Assembly: GCA_963839955.1 (NCBI GenBank)
Contig: CAWIXB010000001.1
Coordinates: forward strand, 3,286,001-3,350,000
DNA length: 64,000 nt
Reading direction: 5' to 3'
DNA from: CAWIXB01 sp963839955
GTDB lineage: Bacteria > Actinomycetota > Actinomycetes > JACCUZ01
In this document: piece after piece, positions 33,264 through 41,267 of the stretch
Position numbering within the stretch: position 1 is the stretch's first letter
How the letters are laid out: every line of letters begins with the position of its first letter
The notes under the pieces: generated by a model
Told to the model about the DNA's origin: nothing
Seen by the model: the letters and a program-made list of their open reading frames with translations, nothing else
Database searches by the model: none
Program-made: the position numbers and the translations under genes

Positions 33264-33515
33264 TCAGCCGGAGAGCGCCGCGCGCAGCCGGTCCTCGCTC
33301 ACCCGCCAGAAGTCGTGCTGCGCACCGTCGACCAGCGTGACGGGCACCTGCTCCCAGTACTGCTCGTGCAGGGCCGGGTCGTCGAGGATGCTGCGCTCCT
33401 CCCAGCCGACGCCAAGATCGGCCGCGACCCGGGCCACGACCTCCCGCGCGTCGTCGCAGAGATGGCAGCCGGGGCGGCCGATGAGGGTGATCCGGACCAC
33501 GTCACGGTCCGTCAC
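33264..33515 (-). CDS. Glutaredoxin-like (DUF836 type) protein
   Basis: 83-residue thioredoxin-fold protein with the redox motif GRPGCHLCDDA (C-x-x-C) near residue 17 and the cis-Pro segment QVPVTLVDG. Such proteins lie next to hemA/rex in many actinobacteria, for example Rv0508 in M. tuberculosis; their partner is unknown. GTG at 33515 overlaps the stop of the upstream ligase (GTGA). A gap of 91 bp with the rex promoter follows. Confidence 0.85.
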   Translation of the reverse strand: MTDRDVVRITLIGRPGCHLCDDAREVVARVAADLGVGWEERSILDDPALHEQYWEQVPVTLVDGAQHDFWRVSEDRLRAALSG

Positions 33516-35128
33516 CGGAGCAGGCCCTCGCCGGAGGTGCTCTCGTCGCTGCCGTCCGGCACGTCGTCGGCCCTCCTCTGGGGGTGCTCGGGACGGGTCT
33601 CGAGGTCGCGCAACCGAGCCTTCGCGACCTTTCCCGTCGCGGTGTGCGGGAGGTCGTCGACCAGCGCGACGGACGTGGGCTGCTTGAAGCGCGCGAGCCG
33701 CTCGGCGCAGTGGGCGCTGACGTCCTCCTCGGTCAGCCCCGACCCGGCCCGCGCCACGACGTACGCCTTCACCGCCTCGCCGGTCTCCGGGTCCGGCACC
33801 GAGATGACGGCCGCCTCCACGATGTCGGGGTGCTCGACGAGGACGTCCTCCACCTCGCGCGGGTAGACGTTGAACCCGCTCACCAGCACCAGCTCGGTGC
33901 GGCGGTCGACGAGGAAGAGGTCGCCGTCGTCGTCGGCGTAGGCCACGTCTCCGGTCGGGTACCAGCCGTCGGCGTCGGGACCGTCCGAGCCGTCCGGCCA
34001 GTAGCCGGAGAACAGGTTGTCGCCCTTCACCCAGATCTCGCCCGGGTCGTCGTCGACGACCGGGTCGCCCATCTGGTCGACGAGACGCACCTGGACGCCG
34101 GGGATCGGCTTGCCGATGGAGCCGGGCTTGACCGTCGCCGACGCGAGGGTGCTCGTCACCACCGGCGCGGTCTCGGTCAGCCCGTAACCCTCGTAGATGA
34201 CGACGCCGGTCGCGGCCTGGATCTCCTCGAGAACGGCCGGCGGCAGTGAGGAAGCGCCGGACAGCAGCATCCGCACACTGCGCAGGCTCGCGCCGAGATC
34301 GCCTCCGTCCGGCCCCTCGGCCAACCGGCTCCACGCGATGTACATAGGCGGGGCGCCGGGGATGTTGGTGACCTGCTCCCCCGCCACCGCCTCGAGCGTC
34401 GCGCGCGGGTCGAAGCGCGTCGCGAGCACGGCCGTGGCACCGGTGCGGGCGACCATCCCGAGGCCGGCGTTCAGCCCGTAGACGTGGAAGAGCGGCAGGA
34501 CGAGCAGCACGACGTCGTCCTCGCGCATCGGCACCGGTTCCAGCGCCGCGCACTGGTCCAGGTTCGCGAGCAGCGCGCGGTGGCTGAGCATGGCCGCCTT
34601 CGGGCGCCCGCTGGTGCCCGAGGTGAAGAGCAGCACGGCGAGGTCCTCGCGGGACCCGGCGCCGCGCGGCGGCGCGGTATGCCTGCCCTGCGCGACCAGC
34701 GCGTCGAGGCCGGCAGAGTCGACCAGGGCACGGTCGGTGCCGGCGACCGCCTCCTCGATGACCTGTTGCGTCGCTTCGTCACAGAGGACAGCCGCCACGC
34801 CCGCGTTGTCGAGCAGCTGCGCTACCTCGCGCGCGGTGTAGCCGGTGTTGAGGGGCACCACGACCAGTCCCGCGCGCAGTGCGCCGAAGTACGCCGTGAC
34901 GAAGGCGCTGCCGTTGGCGAGGGCGAAGGCAACCCGATCTCCCGGGGCAAGCCCGAGTCCGGCGCGCAGGCCGGCCGCCGCCGCGTCGACGTCCGCGTCG
35001 AGCTCGGACCAGGTGAGCCGGGTCGGATGCGTGCTCTCCGCGAAGACGAGTGCGTGCGCGTCGCCTCGACGCGACGCGTTGACACGGACCAGATCAGCGA
35101 CGTTGCCGACGGACTCCGCTGCAACCAC
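33512..35128 (-). CDS. AMP-dependent long-chain acyl-CoA ligase family protein
   Basis: 538-residue adenylate-forming enzyme. Motifs: LLFTSGTSGRPKAAMLSH (about residues 165-182), YEGYGLTETAPV, YPTGDVAYADDDGD and the C-terminal PHTATGKVAKARLR with the catalytic Lys. This is the fatty-acyl-CoA ligase branch, but the chain length cannot be predicted. GTG at 35128 was chosen; it lies 7 nt after CAGACT, a near match to the leaderless -10 pattern, and is divergent from the HAD gene 50 bp away. Coupled to the glutaredoxin gene. Confidence 0.88.
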   Translation of the reverse strand: MVAAESVGNVADLVRVNASRRGDAHALVFAESTHPTRLTWSELDADVDAAAAGLRAGLGLAPGDRVAFALANGSAFVTAYFGALRAGLVVVPLNTGYTAREVAQLLDNAGVAAVLCDEATQQVIEEAVAGTDRALVDSAGLDALVAQGRHTAPPRGAGSREDLAVLLFTSGTSGRPKAAMLSHRALLANLDQCAALEPVPMREDDVVLLVLPLFHVYGLNAGLGMVARTGATAVLATRFDPRATLEAVAGEQVTNIPGAPPMYIAWSRLAEGPDGGDLGASLRSVRMLLSGASSLPPAVLEEIQAATGVVIYEGYGLTETAPVVTSTLASATVKPGSIGKPIPGVQVRLVDQMGDPVVDDDPGEIWVKGDNLFSGYWPDGSDGPDADGWYPTGDVAYADDDGDLFLVDRRTELVLVSGFNVYPREVEDVLVEHPDIVEAAVISVPDPETGEAVKAYVVARAGSGLTEEDVSAHCAERLARFKQPTSVALVDDLPHTATGKVAKARLRDLETRPEHPQRRADDVPDGSDESTSGEGLLR

Positions 35129-35165
35129 GGACCCGAGTCTGGCACAGGCCGGCACACGGCCTGGT

Positions 35166-35171
35166 TACGCT
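35166..35171 (+). promoter_or_regulatory. -10 box for leaderless HAD-phosphatase gene
   Basis: TACGCT ends 7 nt before the ATG at 35179; no ribosome-binding site is seen. Confidence 0.55.
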
Positions 35172-35178
35172 TCGGACC

Positions 35179-36054
35179 ATGGTGCGGGTGCTGCGTCGCA
35201 ACCGTCACGACCGTAGCCAGGCCATCACGGCCGGCGAGGCATCAGCGGCCGCCGCCGAGGTCGAGGCCTCGCTCGACGTCACGATCGATCGGTCGGCAGC
35301 CGCCTTCTTCGACGTCGACAACACGGTCATGCAGGGAGCGTCGCTCTTCCACCTCGCCCGCGGCCTGTACGCCCGCAAGTTCTTCACCGCCCGTGACATC
35401 GGCCGGTTCGCCTGGCGGCAGGCCCGTTTCCGGCTGGTGGGCAGCGAGCGCCTCGACCACGTCCATGAGGCGCGGGAGAGCGCCCTGTCCTTCGCCGCGG
35501 GGCACACGGTCGCCGAGCTGGCCGCCATCGGCGAGGAGGTCTTCGACGAGGTCATGGCGGCCAAGGTCTGGCCGGGCACCCGGGCACTCGCCCAGATGCA
35601 CCTCGACGCCGGCCAGCGGGTGTGGCTGGTGACCGCCACTCCGGTCGAGGTCGCCGAGGTCATCGCGCACCGGCTCGGGCTGACCGGCGCGCTCGGCACG
35701 GTGCCGGAGACCGTCGACGGCGTCTACACGGGTCGCCTGGTCGGCGAGATCCTGCACGGCGAGGCCAAGGCGGAAGCAGTGCGGTCGCTCGCCGCGCGGG
35801 AAGGGCTCGACCTGGCGCGCTGCTCGGCGTACAGCGACTCGGCCAACGACATCCCGCTGCTGAGCCTGGTCGGGCACCCGTGCGCCATCAACCCCGACTC
35901 GAAGCTGCGCAGCCACGCCAAGGCCAACCAATGGCGGATTCGTGACTATCGCTCAGGGCGGACTGCGGCAAGAATCGGGGTGCCCACCGCAGCGGCGGTG
36001 GGGGCCGCGGTGGGCGCTGTTGCTGCCGCTGCGACGATCCGACGCCGCCGGTAA
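35179..36054 (+). CDS. HAD-superfamily IB hydrolase (SerB1-like)
   Basis: 291-residue phosphatase-like protein of HAD subfamily IB. Motif I is FFDVDNTV with D45 and D47; motif II is in VWLVTATP; motif III and IV are in GEAKAEAV and AYSDSANDIPLLSLVG. The C-terminus ends with an Ala-rich hydrophobic stretch and RRRR, a possible membrane anchor. The homologue Rv0505c is named SerB1, but many of these act on lysophospholipids or other phosphates, so phosphoserine is not assured. It follows synteny with the acyltransferase gene 2.3 kb away. Confidence 0.85.
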   Translation: MVRVLRRNRHDRSQAITAGEASAAAAEVEASLDVTIDRSAAAFFDVDNTVMQGASLFHLARGLYARKFFTARDIGRFAWRQARFRLVGSERLDHVHEARESALSFAAGHTVAELAAIGEEVFDEVMAAKVWPGTRALAQMHLDAGQRVWLVTATPVEVAEVIAHRLGLTGALGTVPETVDGVYTGRLVGEILHGEAKAEAVRSLAAREGLDLARCSAYSDSANDIPLLSLVGHPCAINPDSKLRSHAKANQWRIRDYRSGRTAARIGVPTAAAVGAAVGAVAAAATIRRRR

Positions 36055-36140
36055 CGGGGGAAGGGGCAGCCGATTTGGCCGCGTTCCGCCCTCCGGGTTA
36101 CCGTCCAGTTCACTCAGAGACGTTCGTCACACCGGCTGAC

Positions 36141-36154
36141 CGGGTAGGTACCCG
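36141..36154. promoter_or_regulatory. CGGGTA-GG-TACCCG dyad upstream of the sigma gene
   Basis: Perfect 6-bp arms around a 2-bp centre, 32 bp before the GTG of the sigma gene. A TACCGT -10-like box lies about 40 bp further upstream (36099-36104). The dyad would lie in the leader or at the promoter and could be an operator. Confidence 0.35.
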
Positions 36155-36185
36155 TAGCTCCCCCTTGGCCCCGGAAGGGAGACGT

Positions 36186-36962
36186 GTGCACCGATCCATC
36201 GCTGCGGACCGGCACGCCCTCCGGGACCTGTGTGCGCTCGTGGCCGCCGAGATGGCCGCCCTCGCGCCTGCCCCAGGCGTGGCCCTCGCGGGGGCAGGAG
36301 CGGCGGCACCGCAGTCCCCCGGCTTCCGGTCCGGCCTGCTCGCGATGGGCCGTGCGGGCACTGCCGAGACTCCGGACACCCGCGGCGGCGGAGAGCCTGA
36401 CGACGAGGACCCGGAGCGCGTCCGGCTGACCGCCCTGGTGACGCTCGCCCAGCGCGGGGACGCGGAGGCGTTCGGCCAGATCTACGACCTCTACGTCGAT
36501 GCGGTCTACCGCTACCTCTACTACCGGGTCGGCTCCCCCACCCTCGCCGAGGACCTGACGTCGGAGACCTTCCTGCGCGCGTTGCGCCGCATCGACTCGT
36601 TCAGCTGGCAGGGCAAGGACATCGGCGCCTGGTTCGTCACCATTGCGCGCAACCTGGTCAGCGACCACTTCAAGTCCAGCCGCTTCCGCCTCGAGGTGCC
36701 GACCGGCGACATCCTGGACGCCGACCGGGCCGACGGGGGCATCGAGGACGTCGTGGTCGACCGGCTGGAGAGCGCCGAGCTGCTGAAGGCCGTCCGCGAG
36801 CTCAAGCCGGAGCAGCAGGAGTGCATCGTGCTGCGGTTCCTCCAGGGCCTTTCGGTGGCCGAGACGGCCAAGGTGATGCAGCGCTCCGACGGTGCGGTCA
36901 AGCAGCTCCAGCTGCGCGCGATCCGCGCGCTGGCCCGACTTGTCCCGGCCCGGTCGTCATGA
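36186..36962 (+). CDS. bldN: BldN-like ECF sigma factor
   Basis: 258-residue ECF sigma factor with an unusual N-terminal extension of about 85 residues (Ala/Pro/Gly-rich, then Asp/Glu-rich). Sigma-2 spans about 92-160 (FGQIYDLYVDAVYRYLYYR; DLTSETFLRALRRI) and sigma-4 about 200-255 (LKPEQQECIVLRFLQGLSVAE). In Streptomyces, BldN is made as a pro-protein with such an extension and drives aerial development. Order next to rex-hem and an anti-sigma gene matches that locus. GTG at 36186 was chosen for the GGAAGGGAG site just upstream. Confidence 0.85.
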   Translation: MHRSIAADRHALRDLCALVAAEMAALAPAPGVALAGAGAAAPQSPGFRSGLLAMGRAGTAETPDTRGGGEPDDEDPERVRLTALVTLAQRGDAEAFGQIYDLYVDAVYRYLYYRVGSPTLAEDLTSETFLRALRRIDSFSWQGKDIGAWFVTIARNLVSDHFKSSRFRLEVPTGDILDADRADGGIEDVVVDRLESAELLKAVRELKPEQQECIVLRFLQGLSVAETAKVMQRSDGAVKQLQLRAIRALARLVPARSS

Positions 36963-37095
36963 TCGCCCGCCAGCCCGTAACCAGGCCCTCCCGGGATCGT
37001 TGTCAGGGTGGGTTCGGAGCGCTGTGCTCCTGGCCTTCCGAGGACGACGGACGCAACGTCCAGCTCTGCGGGGACGACACAGGGGGTGCCGGCTC

Positions 37096-38328
37096 GTGAT
37101 CAGCTCACGCACCCTGTCGCCGGCCGAGCGCCGCCGCGCCGAGGAGTTCGCCACCCTGCTCGAGGGCGGCCGGGCACCTGAGGGTGACGAGCTCGCCGAC
37201 CTCGTCACCCTGGCGTCGACGCTGCGCCCCGCGGCCCTCGCACCCGCCCCTGACTTCCGGGCCGAGCTGCGCGAGCGTCTCGTCCGGGAGGCCGCCGCTC
37301 GTACGCCGGCGGCCGTGCCCGCGCCGCGGACCTCCGCGGACCGGGCCCCGAGGATTCGCCACCGGCTCACCCAGGCCGTCGGCCTCGCCACCGCGGCCAC
37401 CGTCCTGAGCGGCGCCGGGCTGGCCTTCGCGAGCTCGAACGCCGTGCCCGGTGACCCCCTCTACAGCGTCAAGCGCGGCATCGAGTCCGTGCAGCTGTCC
37501 CTGGCCAGGGCGGACCTGCCGCAGGGCCGTGAGCTGCTCGAGCAGGCGAACAGCCGGCTCGCCGAGGCCGAGCTGCTGGCGCAGGGCGACCAGTCCCGCG
37601 ACGCGGTCACGGTTGCTCGCCTCCAGGTGCTGCTCACCGAGATGGACACCTCGCTCTCCGCCGGCGCGCTGAAGCTCCAGGGCGTCTACCGCGAGACCGG
37701 CGACCCCGAGGCACTCACGGTGCTCGACCAGTTCGTCGTCGACCAGACCGAGCGCATCAACGACCTGATCAGTCTGCTCGACCCGAGCCTGCGCGCCTTC
37801 GCCCGCTCGCTGGCCGACCGGCTCGACGCCATCGGCACCGAGGTCCGCGTGCTCACCGTCGCTGCCAGCGGCGCGCCGTCGGTCGTCGACACGGCGGTGT
37901 CGACCGTCGCCGACGCGCTCGACCCGAGCTCGCGTCGCGAGCAGGCTGCTGCTGCGGCAGCGGCCCACGACCACCCCGCCGCTGCCGCCGGCGGCGGGTC
38001 GGGCTCGGGAGCCGATGCAGCGCCGGCTGGCGACGCGGCCGGTGCGGCTGGTGACGCCGCGGACGACGTTGCCGGCGGGGACGCTGCCGACTCCTCGGAC
38101 AATGGCGGCCTCCTCGGCGGCATTCTCGGCGGGTCGGGCAGCTCCGCCGGTGGCGACGTGGCTGGCGACGTGCCGGCGGACACCGCGCCGCCCACCGAGC
38201 CGCCGGCCGACAACGTGCCGGCCGACCCGGGCCCGCAGATCACCCTGCCCACACCGCTGGAGTCCGTGGTGGACGACGTCACCGGCACCGTCGGTCTGTG
38301 CCTGCCGCTGCTGACCGACCCCTGCTGA
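37096..38328 (+). CDS. rsbN: DUF5667 membrane protein, probable anti-sigma factor (RsbN-like)
   Basis: 410-residue single-pass protein. Residues 1-90 are a cytoplasmic, Arg/Glu-rich helical domain (ERRRAEEFATLLEGG; LRPAALAPAPDFRAELRERL); 92-113 is a transmembrane helix; about 115-230 is a DUF5667-type helical domain (GDPLYSVKRGIESVQLSLAR). Then comes a 140-residue Ala/Gly/Asp/Pro low-complexity tail ending with a Cys pair (GLCLPLLTDPC). Position directly after the BldN-like sigma factor matches RsbN, the BldN anti-sigma factor of Streptomyces. The anti-sigma role is inferred; the long tail is unusual. Confidence 0.75.
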   Translation: MISSRTLSPAERRRAEEFATLLEGGRAPEGDELADLVTLASTLRPAALAPAPDFRAELRERLVREAAARTPAAVPAPRTSADRAPRIRHRLTQAVGLATAATVLSGAGLAFASSNAVPGDPLYSVKRGIESVQLSLARADLPQGRELLEQANSRLAEAELLAQGDQSRDAVTVARLQVLLTEMDTSLSAGALKLQGVYRETGDPEALTVLDQFVVDQTERINDLISLLDPSLRAFARSLADRLDAIGTEVRVLTVAASGAPSVVDTAVSTVADALDPSSRREQAAAAAAAHDHPAAAAGGGSGSGADAAPAGDAAGAAGDAADDVAGGDAADSSDNGGLLGGILGGSGSSAGGDVAGDVPADTAPPTEPPADNVPADPGPQITLPTPLESVVDDVTGTVGLCLPLLTDPC

Positions 38329-38332
38329 GGGC

Positions 38333-39439
38333 CTAGAAGAAGACCGACCGGCGCTGCATCAGCAGCCGGTACAACGTGTGCTGGATCGTCTCCCGCACCT
38401 GGTCGGTGAGGTTGAAGACGAGCATCGGGTCATCCGCAGCAGCGGTGCCGTGGTGCTCGGTCTCGATGGGGGCGCCGAACTCGATGATCCACTTGCTCGG
38501 CAGGGGGATCGCGCCCAGCGGTCCCAGCCAGGGGAACGTCGGCGTGATCGGGAGGTAGGGGACGCCGAGCAGCCGCGCCAGGGTGCGCATGTTGCCGATG
38601 ATCGGGTAGATCTCCTCGGCCCCGACGATGGAGCACGGCACGATGGGAGCGCCGGTGCGCAGGGCGGCCGACACGAAGCCACCGCGGCCGAAGCGCTGCA
38701 GCTTGTAGCGCTCGGAGAAGGGCTTCCCGATGCCCTTGAAGCCTTCCGGCCAGACGCCCACGAGCTCACCCTTGCGCAGCAGCCGCTCCGCGTCGGCGTT
38801 GCACGCCAGGGTGGTGCCCGACTTGCGGGCGAGCTCGCTCACCAACGGCGTCTGGAAGACGAGGTCGGCGCCGAGCATGCGCAGGTGACGCCTCGCCGGA
38901 TGGTGGTCGAGCAGCGCGATCTGGGTCATCAGCGAGTCGAGCGGGATGGTCCCCGAGTGGTTGGCCACCACCAGGGCGCCACCGGTGGCAGGCACCAGGT
39001 CGAGGCCACGGACCTCCACCCGGAAGTACTTCTGGTACAGCGGCCGCAGTGCGGCGAGCAGGACGTTGTCGGTGAGCTCGGGGTCGAAGCCGAACTCGTC
39101 GATCTCGACCTCGCCGGTGATGCGGCGCCGGACGAAGGCCATCGCGCTCGCGAAACGACGCTCCCATTCGGCGGCCTGTTCGGAGGCGGGGCCGGCGCTG
39201 CGCGCCGGGTCGACGAAGTCGTCCGCGACGGTGTCGTCCGAGCCGGGCGCCACGACCGGGTCACCGATGGGCTCTTCGATCAGCGGGCTCGGCTTGCGCC
39301 GACGCGCCCGCTCGTCGGAGGCGCGTGCGGCCCCGGCGGCCACGGCGTCGCTCGCCGACGGCTTCGGAGACGGCGCCTTGCCCGGCGTACGGCGAGGTCG
39401 CTCGCTGCCGTCGAAGGGGATGACCCGCGCGTCAGGCAT
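38333..39439 (-). CDS. Lysophospholipid acyltransferase family protein
   Basis: 368-residue PlsC-like acyltransferase. The first 130 residues are charged and probably disordered. The catalytic block is VVANHSGTIPLDSLM (about residues 163-177), a spaced version of the usual His-x4-Asp motif. GVWPEGFKGIGKPFSERYKLQ follows. This variant with NHSG..P.D is shared with mycobacterial Rv0502, which also lies next to an epimerase gene. The acceptor lipid is unknown. ATG at 39439 overlaps the end of the epimerase gene by 8 bp. Confidence 0.85.
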   Translation of the reverse strand: MPDARVIPFDGSERPRRTPGKAPSPKPSASDAVAAGAARASDERARRRKPSPLIEEPIGDPVVAPGSDDTVADDFVDPARSAGPASEQAAEWERRFASAMAFVRRRITGEVEIDEFGFDPELTDNVLLAALRPLYQKYFRVEVRGLDLVPATGGALVVANHSGTIPLDSLMTQIALLDHHPARRHLRMLGADLVFQTPLVSELARKSGTTLACNADAERLLRKGELVGVWPEGFKGIGKPFSERYKLQRFGRGGFVSAALRTGAPIVPCSIVGAEEIYPIIGNMRTLARLLGVPYLPITPTFPWLGPLGAIPLPSKWIIEFGAPIETEHHGTAAADDPMLVFNLTDQVRETIQHTLYRLLMQRRSVFF

Positions 39440-40472
39440 GCACACCTCGACTGGCGACTGCCCCGACTGCCCCGACGACACGACGCTCGACCGCGCCGAC
39501 CCGGTCCGCGGAGAGCGGTCCGTGCAGGTGCTGACCACGTACGAAGTCGTCGAACGCGGCTGCCGTGGAGTAACGCGGGGCGAAGCCGAGCTCCTCGTGC
39601 ATCCGCGTGGTGTCGAGCACTCGGCCGTAGGTGAGGAAACGGACCTGTTCCAGGGAGAAGTCGGCGAGCCCGAGTCGGCGCATGACCTGGCCGACGAACG
39701 GTGCGGCCGGAGTCGGCAGCGGGAGCGAGGGGCGGCCGGCGCGCCGGATCGCGTGCGAGAGCCCGACAACGCCGTCACCGGCGATGTTGAACGTCCCCTC
39801 GTGGTCACCGGTCGTCGTACGCCAGAGCGCCTCGAGCCCGTCGCGCTCGTGCACGAACTGCATGCGCGGGTCGAAGCCCAGCACTGTGGGCACCACGGGA
39901 AGCGAGAAGTACGCCGTGAGCGCCGTGTGCATCGACGGGCTGACGAAGTTGGCAAATCGAAGCATGGTGACCGCGATGTCCGGGCGTCGTCTCGCGAGAC
40001 CGCGCACGTAGCTCTCGACCTCGAGCGAGTCCTTGGCATAGCCGGACCGGGCCAGCACGTTCGGCTCCATGTCCTCGGTGAACATCGCCGGGTCGCGCGC
40101 CGACGAGCCGTAGACCGCGGCCGATGACTTGACGACGAGCTTGCGCAGGCTTGGCGCCTTCTGGCAGGCCGCGAGCAGCTGCATCGTGCCGATGACGTTG
40201 ATCTCTTTCATCGTCGCGCGCCCGCCGGCGCCGTCAGGGGTGGCCAGGACCGCCATGTGCACGACGGTGTCGACCTCCGCCTGGGTGATCACCTTGCCGA
40301 TGATCGGGTTGCGGATGTCGGCGCGCACGAACTCGGCGTCACCGAGGTCCTGCTTGGGTGGCACGACGTCGACGCCGATCACCCGCGAGATGTCGGGGTC
40401 GGCCTGGAGGAGCTGGACGAACCGCCCGCCGAGATAGCGGGACGCGCCGGTCACCATGACGACTCGGGCCAC
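39432..40472 (-). CDS. NAD-dependent epimerase/dehydratase family protein
   Basis: 346-residue extended short-chain dehydrogenase. The N-terminal dinucleotide motif is MVTGASRYLGGRFV (an unusual Tyr replaces the normal Phe/Gly spacing), with SSAAVYGSS and the downstream YAKDS supplying the catalytic Tyr and Lys. The homologue Rv0501 is named GalE2 but its substrate is unproven. Downstream it overlaps the acyltransferase gene, suggesting joint action on a lipid or glycolipid. GTG start at 40472. Confidence 0.85.
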   Translation of the reverse strand: MARVVMVTGASRYLGGRFVQLLQADPDISRVIGVDVVPPKQDLGDAEFVRADIRNPIIGKVITQAEVDTVVHMAVLATPDGAGGRATMKEINVIGTMQLLAACQKAPSLRKLVVKSSAAVYGSSARDPAMFTEDMEPNVLARSGYAKDSLEVESYVRGLARRRPDIAVTMLRFANFVSPSMHTALTAYFSLPVVPTVLGFDPRMQFVHERDGLEALWRTTTGDHEGTFNIAGDGVVGLSHAIRRAGRPSLPLPTPAAPFVGQVMRRLGLADFSLEQVRFLTYGRVLDTTRMHEELGFAPRYSTAAAFDDFVRGQHLHGPLSADRVGAVERRVVGAVGAVASRGVHA

Positions 40473-40504
40473 GCGTCTGTCACCCCCTCAGCGAGTCTGT
40501 CTCA

Positions 40505-40603
40505 CTACTTCTTGTTGCGGCGCTGGACGCGGGTCTTCTTGAGCAGCTTGCGGTGCTTCTTCTTCGCCATTCGCTTACGCCGCTTCTTGATGACCGAACC
40601 CAC
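40505..40603 (-). CDS. Ribosomal protein bS22 (AURKAIP1/COX24 domain)
   Basis: 32-residue, extremely basic peptide (MGSVIKKRRKRMAKKKHRKL, then LKKTRVQRRNKK). This sequence is nearly invariant in actinobacteria and corresponds to Rv0500B; it was identified as a 30S subunit protein (bS22) in mycobacterial ribosome structures. GTG at 40603 has GAGGG about 7 nt upstream. It lies between the BldC-like HTH gene and the epimerase gene, the same order as in M. tuberculosis. Confidence 0.93.
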   Translation of the reverse strand: MGSVIKKRRKRMAKKKHRKLLKKTRVQRRNKK

Positions 40604-40718
40604 CAGGGACCCTCGCTCGCTCGTCAGACAGATCGGACGCTCGCGCGCCTCACCCTCAGCACCGCTTCGGCGACTCGGGACCACGCGACAGGGGGCTCAG
40701 CCTACCTGTCGACTTTCG

Positions 40719-40964
40719 TCAGGCTGTGTCGACGTAGGCCTGGCGAAGGTAGTCGTGCACCGCATGCTCCGGAACCCGGAACGACCTGCCCACCCGAACG
40801 GCGGGCAGCGTCCCGGCATGCACGAGCCGGTAGACGGTCATCTTCGAGACCCGCATGACGGCAGCGACCTCGGCGACGGTGAGGAACGTGACCTCGGCCA
40901 ACGGCCGGTCCGGCCGCCCCACCCGCTCGGGGGAATTGCCCTTCTCGGGACGATCAGCAGCCAT
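40719..40964 (-). CDS. BldC-like helix-turn-helix DNA-binding protein
   Basis: 81-residue protein with a MerR/excisionase-type winged HTH: EVTFLTVAEVAAVMRVSKMT, then VYRLVHAGTLPAVRVGRSFR, about residues 25-66. It corresponds to Rv0500A and to the small BldC-like protein near bldN in Streptomyces, which as I recall is reported to depend on BldN. ATG at 40964 follows GGAGG by 11 nt. Its target genes are not known. Confidence 0.88.
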   Translation of the reverse strand: MAADRPEKGNSPERVGRPDRPLAEVTFLTVAEVAAVMRVSKMTVYRLVHAGTLPAVRVGRSFRVPEHAVHDYLRQAYVDTA

Positions 40965-41032
40965 GACGCACCGAACCTCCAGCACGTGACGGGCGCCGGC
41001 TTCCCCACCGGACGCACTTCCAGGCGCACGCG

Positions 41033-41048
41033 CTCTGTGCTCAGAGTA
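41033..41048 (-). promoter_or_regulatory. Candidate promoter of the BldC-like HTH gene
   Basis: On the minus strand TACTCT (41043-41048) fits a -10 box; it overlaps the dyad CTCTG-tgct-CAGAG (41033-41046). The leader would be about 70 nt. No clear -35. Confidence 0.3.
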
Positions 41049-41084
41049 GGTGCGGATGAGCCTGGTGGGAAAGGGGAGGTCTGA

Positions 41085-41103
41085 GGCTCACCCCTGGTGA
41101 GCC
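41085..41103 (-). terminator. Hairpin between the phosphatase-like gene and the HTH gene
   Basis: GGCTCACC and GGTGAGCC form a perfect 8-bp stem with a 3-nt loop. It lies 165 bp downstream of the phosphatase-like gene and upstream of the HTH gene, both on the minus strand. No clear U-tract. It could end the upstream transcript or act in the HTH leader. Confidence 0.4.
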
Positions 41104-41267
41104 CGCGAAAACCGGACAAACGTCAGTGAAAGCTCCGCGAGCACCACACTGATCGTTCCCAGGCCCCACAAAGCGGCGATCGGGGCGCTGTCATAACGCC
41201 CGCGGCAGGGCTGCCAGAGGCAGCTTCCGCGGCCGATGTGGGGGCTGGTGACGATCTTGGGTTTGGG

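Larger units (their letters stand above)
40965..41267. other. 303-bp intergenic region upstream of the HTH gene
   Basis: No gene seen. It holds the promoter region of the HTH gene (candidate -10 at 41043-41048 with a small dyad at 41033-41046) and a strong hairpin at 41085-41103. The stretch 41110-41267 shows nothing I can name. No BldN-type promoter was found by eye. Confidence 0.6.

Noticed and set aside
36075..36185. Earlier ATG at 36075 as the start of the sigma factor
   Set aside because: The added 37 residues show no conservation signal, would include the dyad region, and lack a ribosome-binding site; GTG at 36186 has a good one.
40965..41267. BldN-dependent promoter (CGTAAC-N16-CGTTGA) before the BldC-like gene
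   Set aside because: No match found by eye on the minus strand in this region.
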